In this document: in pieces, positions 50,601 through 59,023 of the stretch
Layout of the letters: each line of letters begins with the position of its first letter
How positions within the stretch are numbered: the stretch's first letter is position 1
Assembly: GCF_052065415.1 (NCBI RefSeq)
Contig: NZ_JBQHUB010000014.1
Coordinates: 7,311 to 71,310, forward strand
Origin: Pseudoflavonifractor_A sp022772585
Lineage (GTDB): Bacteria; Bacillota; Clostridia; Oscillospirales; Oscillospiraceae
DNA: 64,000 bases
Direction of reading: 5' to 3'
Program-made: the position numbers and the translations under genes
The notes under the pieces: model-generated
What the model was told of the DNA's origin: nothing
Database searches by the model: none
Seen by the model: the letters and a program-made list of their open reading frames with translations, nothing else

Positions 50601-50807
50601 AGCCGGGAACCTCCCTGTCTTGATATCGGTACCATTCTAACACGGCACCTTTAAAGATTCGATGGAGTTTCTCTTTAAATTTCTTTAAGAATCCCCATCC
50701 GCCGCTCCCGGCATGCCCGGTGCGGTATAATTCCCATTTTAAGTTATCATACATCAAAGTGCACAGAATGTAAAGCAAACTCCCCCCGGTATGTAACCGA
50801 TCTGTAA

Positions 50808-50836
50808 TTGCTTTTTCACGCGAATCCCCCTATAAT
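50808..50836 (+). promoter_or_regulatory. Promoter of the VanW-family gene
   Basis: TTGCTT (50808-50813), 17-bp spacer, TATAAT (50831-50836), 46 bp before the start codon. The rest of the 281-bp gap 50601-50881 shows no other feature. Confidence 0.75.
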
Positions 50837-50881
50837 GGAGGACGTATCCGTTACCCTATCTGAGCATTGGAGTTGATCTGT

Positions 50882-52759
50882 ATGGAACGACAAGAGGGCA
50901 AGCGCACCCTGCCGCCCAAGAGCGGCAAGCGCGGCAAACAGGGCAAGCAGGCCCTGATCGTGATCGTCCTCATTCTGGTCCTGCTGGCCGCGGCCTATGC
51001 TGTGCTCTGCGTCTATGTGGCCCGCAGCGAGAAGCTGCTCCCCAACACCTCTGCCGCCGGGATCGACCTGAGCGGCCTGACCCGTCAGGAGGCCATGGAT
51101 AAGCTGGAGCGGGAGATGAGCGGCCGCTATGCCGCCCTCTCGGTCTCCTTTACCTGCGGCGGCACGGAATTCAACGTGCCCGGCAGCGAGCTCTCCGCCG
51201 ACCTGTCCGGCGCCGTGGCCGCCGCCTGGGACGCCGGCAGCGGCGGTCTCCTCACCGGCGGCATCCGTTACCTGTCCGCCCTGCTGGGCGGCGTGGACGT
51301 GGAGGTCCCCCTGACCTTCCCCCAGGAGCCCTCCGCCATTGCCCAGGCCGAGAGCCACATTACCAACGCCATGGTGGAGACCAGCTGGACTGTGGACGCC
51401 GATGCCGTGACCCTGACCAAGGGCGTCACCGGCCAGGCCATCGACACCAGCACCCTGGAGGAAGAGCTTCTGGAACGGTTCCAGCACCTGCTCAGCAACG
51501 ATGAGCCTGCCTCCTACGCCCCCATCGAAGTTCCCGTCATCACCGAAGCGCCCCCTGAGCCCGATTTTGACGCCATTCACCGGCAGGTCTATACCGAAGC
51601 CGCCGACGCCTATCTGGACAAGGAATCCAAAGAGATCATCCCCTCGGTCACCGGCGTCAGCTTTGATATCGCCGCCGCCCGCGCCATGCTGGAGCGGACC
51701 GAGGAGGGCGGCATCTGCCAGGTGCCCCTGGACAAGACCGAGCCAAACATCACCACCGCCAAGCTGGAAGCCAATCTCTTCAAGGACGTCCTGGGCTCCT
51801 CCACCACCGAGTGCGCCGGCCCCAAGGCCCGCTGGTACAATATCAACCTGGCCGCCGGCCGGGTCAACGGCACCATCCTTCTCCCGGGTGAGACCTTCTC
51901 CTACAATGCCCTCTGCGGCCCCTACGACACCTCTGCCGGATATCAGAAGGCGGGCGCCTATGTGGGCGGCAAGAGCGTGGACACCACCGCCGGCGGCATC
52001 TGCCAGCTCTCCTCCACCATCTACTGGACCACGCTGAAGGCCAATCTGGAGATCGTGGAGCGCAACCAGCACCGCTACAACAGCGGCTACATGCCCGTGG
52101 TGGGCACCGACGCCACCGTGTACGGCAACTCTCTGGACTTCCGCTTCAAAAACAACACCGAGTACCCCATCAAGATCTCCTGCTATCAGGACAGCGGCCA
52201 CAAGCTCCACGTGACCATCCACGGCACCGACACCACCGGCATTCACGGCGAGCCCTACAGCGTGACGCTGGGCACCGTCCCCTTCAAGAATACTTACAAG
52301 CCGGACGCCTCCAAGGTGCCGGTGGGCGGCGCTCCGGTCCGCGACCCTGACTATGCCCGCTACAACGGCATCACAGTGGAGGTCTATCAGAAGCTGGTGG
52401 ACAAAAACGGAAAGACCGTCAGCACCACCAAGCTGTATAAAAACACCTACCGGTCCTCCGACGCGGTGTACTATTATAACCCCGCCGACGCGGCCCGCCT
52501 GGGCATCAACCCCTCCACCGGGCTGATGACCGAAACTCCGGTGGAACCCACGCCCACCCCCGCCCCCAGCACGACCCCCACGCCCTCTCAGCCTCCCGTT
52601 GTCACGCCCACACCCAGCGCTCCGGTGACCGAGCCGCCGGCTGTTACGCCCACGCCTGATCCGGCTCCCACGCCCGCCCCCACTCCTGCGCCGGACCCGG
52701 TCCCCGCTCCCACCGTCGACCAGCCTATCCTGCCGCCTGAGGCGGTAGAGAACGCCTGA
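50882..52759 (+). CDS. VanW-family cell-wall protein (YoaR-like)
   Basis: 625 residues. A basic N terminus and one membrane helix (about 30-52) anchor it outside the cell. A peptidoglycan-binding-type domain (about 60-290) precedes the VanW domain, recognised by ILLPGETFSYNALCGPYD, GGGICQLSSTIYWT-like GGICQLSSTIYWTTLKANLE and VVGTDATVYGNSLDFRFKNN. The last 75 residues are Pro/Thr-rich (PTPTPAPSTTPTPS), a typical wall-spanning linker. The domain's activity is unknown despite its link to vancomycin clusters. It has its own promoter and terminator. Confidence 0.88.
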   Translation: MERQEGKRTLPPKSGKRGKQGKQALIVIVLILVLLAAAYAVLCVYVARSEKLLPNTSAAGIDLSGLTRQEAMDKLEREMSGRYAALSVSFTCGGTEFNVPGSELSADLSGAVAAAWDAGSGGLLTGGIRYLSALLGGVDVEVPLTFPQEPSAIAQAESHITNAMVETSWTVDADAVTLTKGVTGQAIDTSTLEEELLERFQHLLSNDEPASYAPIEVPVITEAPPEPDFDAIHRQVYTEAADAYLDKESKEIIPSVTGVSFDIAAARAMLERTEEGGICQVPLDKTEPNITTAKLEANLFKDVLGSSTTECAGPKARWYNINLAAGRVNGTILLPGETFSYNALCGPYDTSAGYQKAGAYVGGKSVDTTAGGICQLSSTIYWTTLKANLEIVERNQHRYNSGYMPVVGTDATVYGNSLDFRFKNNTEYPIKISCYQDSGHKLHVTIHGTDTTGIHGEPYSVTLGTVPFKNTYKPDASKVPVGGAPVRDPDYARYNGITVEVYQKLVDKNGKTVSTTKLYKNTYRSSDAVYYYNPADAARLGINPSTGLMTETPVEPTPTPAPSTTPTPSQPPVVTPTPSAPVTEPPAVTPTPDPAPTPAPTPAPDPVPAPTVDQPILPPEAVENA

Positions 52760-52776
52760 TCCCCATGAGATTCAAA

Positions 52777-52805
52777 CACGCGGGCCCGGAGATACCGGGC
52801 CCGCG
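52777..52805 (+). terminator. Terminator of the VanW-family gene
   Basis: Perfect 12-bp stem ACGCGGGCCCGG (52777-52788) with CCGGGCCCGCGT (52794-52805), then ACTTTT. Confidence 0.85.
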
Positions 52806-52852
52806 TACTTTTCCCTTCCTGTCCGCCCATGCCATACCAAGGAGGTCATCCC

Positions 52853-53530
52853 ATGTTTCAGGGCTTTTCCGACGCCACCGTCGATTTTATGTGGGGCATC
52901 CGCTTCAACAATGAGCGTGCCTGGTTCGAGGCCCACAAGGCCGAATATCTGGAGCACTTCTATAACCCGATGAAGGAGCTGGCCCGGGAGGTATACGACC
53001 GCTTCCAGGCCGAGCATCAGGTTCCCGGACTGTGCTGCAAGGTCTCCCGCATCTACCGGGACGCCCGGCGCCTCCACGGCCGGGGCCCCTATAAGGACCA
53101 CCTCTGGTGGTCCATGGAGCGCCCCACCGACGAGCCCTTTTCCACGCGTCCGGTGTTCTGGTTCGAGCTGGAGCCTGAGGGTTGGTCCTACGGCCTGGGC
53201 TATTACTCGGCCACCCCTCTCACCATGGCCAAGTTCCGCGCCCGCCTGGACCGGGACCCCGGGACCTTTGAGGCCCTGGCCCGCAGTCTCCGGCGGCAGG
53301 ACACCTTCCGGCTCACCGGTGAGGACTACAAGCGCCCCAAGGGTGACATCTCCGGCCTGCTGGCCCCCTGGTACAACAAGCGGCGCTTCAGTTTGGAGTG
53401 CGATCATGAGATCGATCCTCTTCTCAACTCCCACGATCTGGTGGACACCCTGCTGGACGGATACCGCTTCCTGCTTCCCTTCTTCCAGTACCTCTCCACA
53501 CTGGAGAGCGACCCTGATCCCCGCGATTGA
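52853..53530 (+). CDS. DUF2461-family protein
   Basis: 225 residues from ATG 52853, 7 bases after AAGGAGG. The family pattern is evident: FMWGIRFNNERAWFEAHKAE at the start and then CKVSRIYRDARRLHGRGPYK, where the RIYRDxRF-type basic block is conserved. It is soluble, without signal peptide. No function has been established for the family; its spread suggests housekeeping. A strong terminator follows. Confidence 0.85.
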   Translation: MFQGFSDATVDFMWGIRFNNERAWFEAHKAEYLEHFYNPMKELAREVYDRFQAEHQVPGLCCKVSRIYRDARRLHGRGPYKDHLWWSMERPTDEPFSTRPVFWFELEPEGWSYGLGYYSATPLTMAKFRARLDRDPGTFEALARSLRRQDTFRLTGEDYKRPKGDISGLLAPWYNKRRFSLECDHEIDPLLNSHDLVDTLLDGYRFLLPFFQYLSTLESDPDPRD

Positions 53531-53536
53531 CCGAAA

Positions 53537-53570
53537 GGCCGCGGCTTCTCAAGAAGCCGCGGCCTTTTTT
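53537..53570 (+). terminator. Terminator of the DUF2461 gene
   Basis: Twelve-bp stem GGCCGCGGCTTC (53537-53548) with GAAGCCGCGGCC (53553-53564), then six T residues. Confidence 0.9.
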
Positions 53571-53646
53571 GTCAAAAAATACGTGATTGATTTTTCTCCG
53601 GCTGTCACATACTAACCGCACTCAGTATAGAAAGGAAGCGTGGCGC

Positions 53647-54432
53647 ATGGGGCGTTTGGGAAGGACAGGGAGACTGCGGGCCCGGTGGACCTGCCTGTTT
53701 CTGGCGGCAGTGCTGCTCACCGCTCAGGGACTGCTCTGTGCTTCCCTGACCCGGGCCGTCCCAGCCGACTCCTCCCTGCCGGGTCAGGTGGAGGTCTCCC
53801 CCGCTCCCACGCCCGCCCCTACGGCGGACGGCGGGCTCATCGCCCTCACCTTTGACGACGGCCCCCGCCGCTCCACCACCACTGCCCTGCTGGACGGTCT
53901 GGCTCAGCGGGGGGCCAGGGCCACCTTTTTCCTCATTGGCAGGCAGCTGGCCAACAACGCCGACCTGGTCCAGCGCATGGACCGGGAGGGGCACCAGATC
54001 GGCATCCATACCTACGACCACACCAAGCTCACCGGGCTCAACGACGCCGACTTTGCCGCCCAGGTGGACAAAACCCGCAGCGCCATCCAGTCCATTCTCG
54101 GACACAACGGCTTTCTCCTCCGGCCACCCTACGGCATGACCGACCCTGCCGTGGAGCGCCGGGCCGGCTGTCCCATCATCCTCTGGTCCATCGACCCGGA
54201 GGACTGGGATGACAAAAATACCGCCCGGGTGGTGGAGCATGTGGTCTCCCGGGCCAGGGACGGAGATATCATCCTCCTCCATGATATCTACCCCTCCTCC
54301 GTGGAGGCCGCACTGCAGATCGTGGACAAGCTCCATGAGAGGGGCTTCTATTTCGTCACGGTCAGCGAGCTTTTCGCCGCCCGGCACCTCCCGCTGGAGG
54401 ACGGCCATATCTACCGCAATGCCTATCCCTGA
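53647..54432 (+). CDS. Polysaccharide deacetylase (NodB domain)
   Basis: 261 residues from ATG 53647 behind GAAAGGAAG. A signal sequence or anchor (residues 10-32) is followed by a Pro-rich spacer and the NodB barrel: LTFDDGPRRSTT (catalytic and metal Asp), IGIHTYDHTKLT (His ligands), LRPPYG and IILLHDI. It removes acetyl groups from peptidoglycan or another extracellular polymer; whether the substrate is GlcNAc or MurNAc cannot be told. It is convergent with the RNase J gene across a GC-rich hairpin. Confidence 0.9.
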   Translation: MGRLGRTGRLRARWTCLFLAAVLLTAQGLLCASLTRAVPADSSLPGQVEVSPAPTPAPTADGGLIALTFDDGPRRSTTTALLDGLAQRGARATFFLIGRQLANNADLVQRMDREGHQIGIHTYDHTKLTGLNDADFAAQVDKTRSAIQSILGHNGFLLRPPYGMTDPAVERRAGCPIILWSIDPEDWDDKNTARVVEHVVSRARDGDIILLHDIYPSSVEAALQIVDKLHERGFYFVTVSELFAARHLPLEDGHIYRNAYP

Positions 54433-54440
54433 AGCACAAT

Positions 54441-54471
54441 GCGCCCCCGGAGGCTGAGCCTCCGGGGGCGC
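54441..54471. terminator. Hairpin between convergent deacetylase and RNase J genes
   Basis: Perfect 14-bp stem GCGCCCCCGGAGGC (54441-54454) with GCCTCCGGGGGCGC (54458-54471) and a 3-base loop. There is no T-run on either side, so it may act as a two-way block. Confidence 0.6.
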
Positions 54472-54477
54472 TGCTGA

Positions 54478-56136
54478 TTACACTTCCATGATGACGGGCA
54501 GGATCATGGGATTGCGCTTGGTCTTTTTGTAGAGGAAGTTGGACAGGTCGTTCTTCATCTCGGTCTTGATGGCGGCCCAGTCAGTGCAGTGGTCCCGCTG
54601 GCAGTTCTCCAGCGCGTTCACCGCCACCCGCCGCAGCTCCTCTATCAGCCCCTCAGACTCCTTCACATAGACGAAGCCCCGGGTGATGATGTCGGGCCCG
54701 GAGACCACCGAGCCGTCCTCGCCGGACATGGAGACCACAGCCACGATCATGCCGTCCTCGGCCAGATGCTTGCGGTCCCGCAGGACCACGCTGCCCACAT
54801 CGCCCACGCCATAGCCGTCCACGAACACCTTGCCCGCGGGCACAGTGCCGTTGATCTTGGCGGAGTTGGGGGTGAACTCGATGACCTTGCCGATATCGCT
54901 GATGATGATGCGGCGGGGGGCCATGCCCATATCCCGGGCCAGCTTGGCGTGGGTCTTGAGCATGCGCTGCTCGCCGTGGACGGGAATGAAGAACTTGGGC
55001 TTGACCAAGGCGTGGATGATCTTCAGCTCCTCCTGACAGGCGTGGCCCGACACGTGGAGCTCTCCCAGGCGCTCGTTGACCACCTCGGCATCCTTGCGGT
55101 AGAGCTCGTTGATGACGCTGCCCACCGCGTTCTCGTTGCCGGGGATGGCGCTGGCCGAGATGATGACCCGGTCGCCGGCGCGGATATCCACCTGCTTGTG
55201 GGTGGAGAAAGCCATGCGGGTCAGGGCCGACATGGTCTCGCCCTGGCTGCCGGTGGTGATGATGCAGACCTTGTTGTCAGGCAGGCTCTTGATGTGGTTG
55301 ATGTCCACCAGCACTCCGTCGGGGATGCTCATATAGCCCAGCTCCACCGACACCTTCATGGCGTTTTCCATGCTCCGCCCGGTGACGGCCACCTTGCGGC
55401 CGTACTTGGCGGCCACCGAGATGACCTGCTGGATGCGGTCCACATTCGAGGCGAAGGTGGTGACGATGATGCGGCTCTCGCAGCCCCGGAACAGGGCGTC
55501 GAAGGAGGCGCCCACGCACCGCTCACTCTTGGTATAGCCGGGACGCTCCACATTGGTGGAGTCGCACAGCAGGGCCAGCACGCCCTTTTTACCCAGCTCG
55601 CCCAGGCGGGCCAGATCGGTCATGCCCCCCTGGATGGGGGTGGTGTCGATCTTGAAGTCGCCGGTGTGGACCACCGTGCCCACCGGCGTCTTGATGGCGA
55701 AGGCCACCGCGTCGGCAATGGAGTGGTTCACATGGATAAACTCCACGCTGAACCGCCCGGCCTTGACCACCTCGCCCGCCTCGCAGGTGATGAGCTTGGT
55801 CTTGTCCATCAGCCGGTGCTCCTCCAGCTTGAGCTGCACCAGGCCGGCGGTCATGCGGGTGGCGTAGATGGGGGCGTTGATGCTGCGCAGCAGATAGGGG
55901 ATGGAGCCGATGTGGTCCTCGTGTCCGTGGGTGAGGAAGATGCCCCGGATCTTGTCCTGATTCTTGATCAGGTAGGTGAAATCCGGGATGACCACGTCGA
56001 TGCCGTACATATCGTTGTCCGGGAAGCCCATGCCCACGTCCACTACGATGATGTCTCCGCCGTACTCATAGACGGTCATGTTCTTGCCGATCTCATTGAG
56101 TCCGCCCAGAGAGATGATTTTCAGTTTTTCTGCCAT
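54478..56136 (-). CDS. Ribonuclease J
   Basis: 552 residues from ATG 56136; AAGGAG lies 14 bases upstream, longer than ideal, and an in-frame GTG 56151 touches that site. The beta-lactamase domain has FLTHGHEDHIGSIPYL and HVNHSIAD and VHTGDFKID. The beta-CASP domain has CDSTNVERPGYTKSE, and the C-terminal domain holds IPVHGEQRML and HVSGHACQEEL. It degrades and matures mRNA and rRNA with 5'-exo and endo activity. Whether it is J1 or J2 cannot be decided. Confidence 0.94.
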   Translation of the reverse strand: MAEKLKIISLGGLNEIGKNMTVYEYGGDIIVVDVGMGFPDNDMYGIDVVIPDFTYLIKNQDKIRGIFLTHGHEDHIGSIPYLLRSINAPIYATRMTAGLVQLKLEEHRLMDKTKLITCEAGEVVKAGRFSVEFIHVNHSIADAVAFAIKTPVGTVVHTGDFKIDTTPIQGGMTDLARLGELGKKGVLALLCDSTNVERPGYTKSERCVGASFDALFRGCESRIIVTTFASNVDRIQQVISVAAKYGRKVAVTGRSMENAMKVSVELGYMSIPDGVLVDINHIKSLPDNKVCIITTGSQGETMSALTRMAFSTHKQVDIRAGDRVIISASAIPGNENAVGSVINELYRKDAEVVNERLGELHVSGHACQEELKIIHALVKPKFFIPVHGEQRMLKTHAKLARDMGMAPRRIIISDIGKVIEFTPNSAKINGTVPAGKVFVDGYGVGDVGSVVLRDRKHLAEDGMIVAVVSMSGEDGSVVSGPDIITRGFVYVKESEGLIEELRRVAVNALENCQRDHCTDWAAIKTEMKNDLSNFLYKKTKRNPMILPVIMEV

Positions 56137-56528
56137 GGAAAAATAGAACACTCCTTTTTTCGTTCAGCCCTGAATCCAATGTCAGGGGATGGTTTGGGGT
56201 ATGTATGGACACAGCGTTTGGGACGCAGAAAGCCAGGGGCGAATATCCCGCTCTTTCCGGCCCTGCCTCGCCGGAAAAAGGAAGACCTTTCCGTCCGTCC
56301 TCTTCTCATCATTCAGGCTGTGTCCTGCCTTATACAAAGCGCGGTACGCGCATAAAGCCAAAGCGGCTGTACGCCATAGGCATACGCTCGATACTATAGT
56401 ATACCATGCTTTGCATGAAAAGTATACTTAATTTTTCTTTCTCCCCCCGCCGTTTCTCCTGAAAGTTTTTGCTTTTCTCCCCTCTTTCCCTGTGGTACAA
56501 TAGCTTCACTTAAGGAGGTCTTGCCGCT
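56137..56528. other. Gene-free interval between RNase J and the DUF1653 gene
   Basis: This 392-bp gap lies between divergent genes. It includes GC-rich palindromes such as GCGCG-gta-CGCGC near 56340, AGCC-aaagc-GGCT and GTACGCC-ata-GGCATAC near 56360-56385, and an inverted repeat GTATAC..GTATAC near 56397-56427. No convincing ORF, tRNA or consensus promoter was found. Confidence 0.5.
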
Positions 56529-56753
56529 ATGGAATCCATCCGGCCCGGGCGCTACCGCCATTTCAAGGGCAACGAATACCAGGTGCTGGGCACCGCCCGC
56601 CATTCCGAGACCGAGGAGCTGCTGGTGGTCTACCGTCCCCTGTACGGGGAGGGCGGGCTCTGGGTGCGTCCCCTGGCCATGTGGAACGAGCATGTGGAGC
56701 GCCCAGGCTATTCCGGCCCCCGCTTCACCTATATCGGGGAGGACACGCAATGA
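56529..56753 (+). CDS. DUF1653-family small protein
   Basis: 74 residues behind TAAGGAGG. It has the compact DUF1653 pattern: PGRYRHFKGNEYQVLGTARH, EELLVVYRPLYG and WVRPLAMWNEHVE. A soluble single-domain SH3-like beta protein of unknown function. It overlaps the next gene by ATGA, so the two products are made together. Confidence 0.88.
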   Translation: MESIRPGRYRHFKGNEYQVLGTARHSETEELLVVYRPLYGEGGLWVRPLAMWNEHVERPGYSGPRFTYIGEDTQ

Positions 56754-57082
56754 ACATTCAGATTTTTGGCAAATCCAAGTGTTTTGATACCAAAAAGGCC
56801 CAGCGGTACTTCAAGGAGCGGCGCGTCAAATTCCAGTCGGTGGACCTGCTCAAATACGGCATCAGCAAGGGCGAACTGACCAGCGTGAAGAATGCGGTGG
56901 GGCTGGAGGCTCTCATTGACACCGGCAATCCCGACGCTGCTCTGGTCACCTATCTGGCCTACGACGCCGACAAGCTGGAAAAGCTGCTGGACGACCCAAG
57001 GCTGCTCCGCACCCCCATCGTCCGCAACGGACGCCAGGCCACCGTGGGCTACTGCCCCGACGTGTGGAAGACCTGGGAATGA
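56750..57082 (+). CDS. ArsC/Spx-family thioredoxin-fold protein
   Basis: 110 residues from ATG 56750. The fold is shown by IQIFGKSKCFDTKKAQRYFK, with one cysteine near residue 10 in a CxxT loop, and by LLRTPIVRNGRQATVGY, the RTP block of the ArsC family. Spx proteins carry CxxC; this one has a single Cys, so it resembles ArsC-like reductases more. Substrate or partner is unknown. It is coupled to the DUF1653 gene and is followed 18 bp later by the GNAT gene. Confidence 0.82.
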   Translation: MNIQIFGKSKCFDTKKAQRYFKERRVKFQSVDLLKYGISKGELTSVKNAVGLEALIDTGNPDAALVTYLAYDADKLEKLLDDPRLLRTPIVRNGRQATVGYCPDVWKTWE

Positions 57083-57100
57083 CCAAAGGAGGGGATCATC

Positions 57101-57964
57101 ATCCGTCCTTCCATCACAGCTATCCGCCTTCTCTCCGGTGAGGAGCGCGAGGCCCTCCGGCGGCTGGAGGAGACCTGCCGCCGTGCCGAGCCCATGGGGC
57201 TGTCCTGCCCCGACTCGGATGTGCTCAGCGCCCATCCGGGCATGCCCCTCTTTTTTCTGGCCCGGGAGGATGGGGAATTGACAGGGGCCCTCGCTCTGTT
57301 TGACCCGGAGCCCCATGAGATCGAGGTCACCGCCCTTGTCCGGCCCGACCGCCGGCGGCAGGGGCTCTTCACCGCCCTGTGGAAGTGTGCGCGGCAGGCT
57401 GCCGCCCCTTTCCGGCCGGAACGGGCCCTTTTCTGTGTGGATCCGGCCTGCCCCAGCGGAGAGGCTGTCCGCCGCCGCTTTCCCCTGTCGCTTGACCACA
57501 GCGAGTCCACCCTGGTCTATGACCGGAGCACCGTCCTTCCTGCCGTGGAAAGCGGCCTTATCCTCCGCCCCGCCGGTGAAGCCGATTTTCCCGCCCTGAC
57601 GGAGATCGCTGCCGCCGCCTTCAGAGACTCGCCGGAGGAGGCCGCCCACATCCTCGCCTCCTTCCGTGAGGACGTCCACTCCGCCGTATTCGCCGCCTGC
57701 CTGGAAGGGGCACCCGTGGGCCAGATCGTCCTGCGCCAGCAGGAGGACGCCCTCTATCTCTGCTCCCTCTGCATCCGTCCCGACCGGCAGGGCCGGGGGC
57801 TGGGCCGGGACATGCTGACCCTGTCCCTGAACGAGGTCCTGGGCCGCTGGGGCGGCCTCATCCGCCTGGACGTGGACCTGGAGAATGCCGCCGCCCTGGG
57901 GCTGTACACCGGCCTTGGCTTCCGGGAGGAGCGGCGCTGCGACTATTACGCCCTTCCCCTGTAA
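57101..57964 (+). CDS. Tandem GNAT-family N-acetyltransferase, probably with AUC start codon
   Basis: About 287 residues if read from ATC 57101. AAAGGAGGGG (57085-57094) stands right before two ATC codons (57098 and 57101), and the frame IRPSITAIRLLSGEER reads as a typical GNAT N terminus. The first ATG (57194) lacks a ribosome site and would remove the first strand and helix. The protein has two GNAT halves: VRPDRRRQGLFTALWKC in the first, and LCIRPDRQGRGLGRDMLTLS with GLYTGLGFREE in the second, which binds acetyl-CoA. The acceptor is unknown. Confidence 0.8.
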   Translation: MRPSITAIRLLSGEEREALRRLEETCRRAEPMGLSCPDSDVLSAHPGMPLFFLAREDGELTGALALFDPEPHEIEVTALVRPDRRRQGLFTALWKCARQAAAPFRPERALFCVDPACPSGEAVRRRFPLSLDHSESTLVYDRSTVLPAVESGLILRPAGEADFPALTEIAAAAFRDSPEEAAHILASFREDVHSAVFAACLEGAPVGQIVLRQQEDALYLCSLCIRPDRQGRGLGRDMLTLSLNEVLGRWGGLIRLDVDLENAAALGLYTGLGFREERRCDYYALPL

Positions 57965-58059
57965 GAGTCGCCGCTCCGGTTCTTTCCGCTCCCCCGACGG
58001 AATAGGCTTTATACTGGCTTTTGCAAAACAACTGAATGGTTTTATCGGGAGGCGCCGCC

Positions 58060-58878
58060 ATGCACGCTCTGATCTGTTCCCCTGCCTGTTCCCTCTTTCT
58101 CCACCCCCAGCCCGGAAGCGAGCGGGCCGACGAGGTGCTCTCCGGCGACACGGTGGAGCTGCTGGAGCAGCCCTGCCCCGGCTGGTACCGGGTCCGCACC
58201 TCCTACCGCTACGAGGGCTATCTCCGGGACGGCCCCGCCCTGTGCTCCGATCCCGCCGCCGTCCGGGACTGGAATGCCCGCCCCCTGGCGGTGGTGGGCC
58301 AGGCTTTCTGCGATGTGCTCTCCGGCCCCCGGGTGGGGGCGGCGCTGGTGGAGACCCTTCCCCGGGGGGCGCTGGTCCTGCCCCTGGGAGAGGACCTGGA
58401 GGGCTGGCGGCCTGTGGGGCTGTGCGGCGGCCGGCAGGGCTATGTGAAGTCGGGTCATCTGATCCCCCGGTATACCGCCCCCGTCTCCTCCTGCGAGACC
58501 GCTTTCCGCGCCGCGGTGGCCGCCGCCGCCCGCAGCTACCTGGGCGCCCAGTACCGCTGGGGCGGCCGCACCCCTCTGGGCATCGACTGCTCGGGTCTGG
58601 CTTTCATGGCCTACCGGCTCAACGGCGTCACCATCTACCGGGACGCCAGGATGGAGCCCGGCTTTCCCGTCCATCCCATCCCCCTCTCCCGGATGGACAC
58701 GGGGGACCTGATCTTCTTCCCCGGCCATGTGGCCGTTTCCCTTGGCGGAGGGCGCTACATCCACTCCACCGCCCGGGCCGGCAGCGACGGCGTGGTGATC
58801 AACAGCCTGAACCCGGAGCATTCGGACTACCGGGAGGACCTGGCCCGCTCCATCACCGCCGTGGGCAGTATTTTCTGA
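58060..58878 (+). CDS. NlpC/P60 cell-wall endopeptidase with SH3-like domains
   Basis: 272 residues from ATG 58060, 7 bases after GGGAGG. Two bacterial SH3-like repeats (about 8-60 and 75-135) precede the NlpC/P60 domain: YLGAQYRWGGRTPLGIDCSG with the catalytic Cys, then GDLIFFPGHVAVSLGG with the His and IHSTARAG. It matches gamma-D-glutamyl-diamino acid endopeptidases (YkfC-like) acting on peptidoglycan peptides. No clear signal peptide is present, which favours a cytoplasmic recycling role. Confidence 0.88.
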   Translation: MHALICSPACSLFLHPQPGSERADEVLSGDTVELLEQPCPGWYRVRTSYRYEGYLRDGPALCSDPAAVRDWNARPLAVVGQAFCDVLSGPRVGAALVETLPRGALVLPLGEDLEGWRPVGLCGGRQGYVKSGHLIPRYTAPVSSCETAFRAAVAAAARSYLGAQYRWGGRTPLGIDCSGLAFMAYRLNGVTIYRDARMEPGFPVHPIPLSRMDTGDLIFFPGHVAVSLGGGRYIHSTARAGSDGVVINSLNPEHSDYREDLARSITAVGSIF

Positions 58879-58929
58879 AGGCGTTTTCTTCTCAATTGGT
58901 CTATTCCCACAAAATCCAGCATCCCCCTC

Positions 58930-58958
58930 TTTTCATCTCAGAGGATATCACGTATAAT
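58930..58958 (+). promoter_or_regulatory. Promoter of the sulfur-redox fusion gene
   Basis: TTTTCA (58930-58935), 17-bp spacer, TATAAT (58953-58958), 65 bp before the start codon. Confidence 0.65.
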
Positions 58959-59023
58959 GGTTTTGATATTTTGACCCTTTTTGCCCCGGCAGCGGGCCGG
59001 TCCCAATACAAAGGAGGTCTTTC

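Noticed and set aside
57194..57964. ATG 57194 as start of the GNAT gene
   Set aside because: No ribosome site and loss of the first strand and helix; a strong site stands 100 bp upstream in the same frame before ATC codons.
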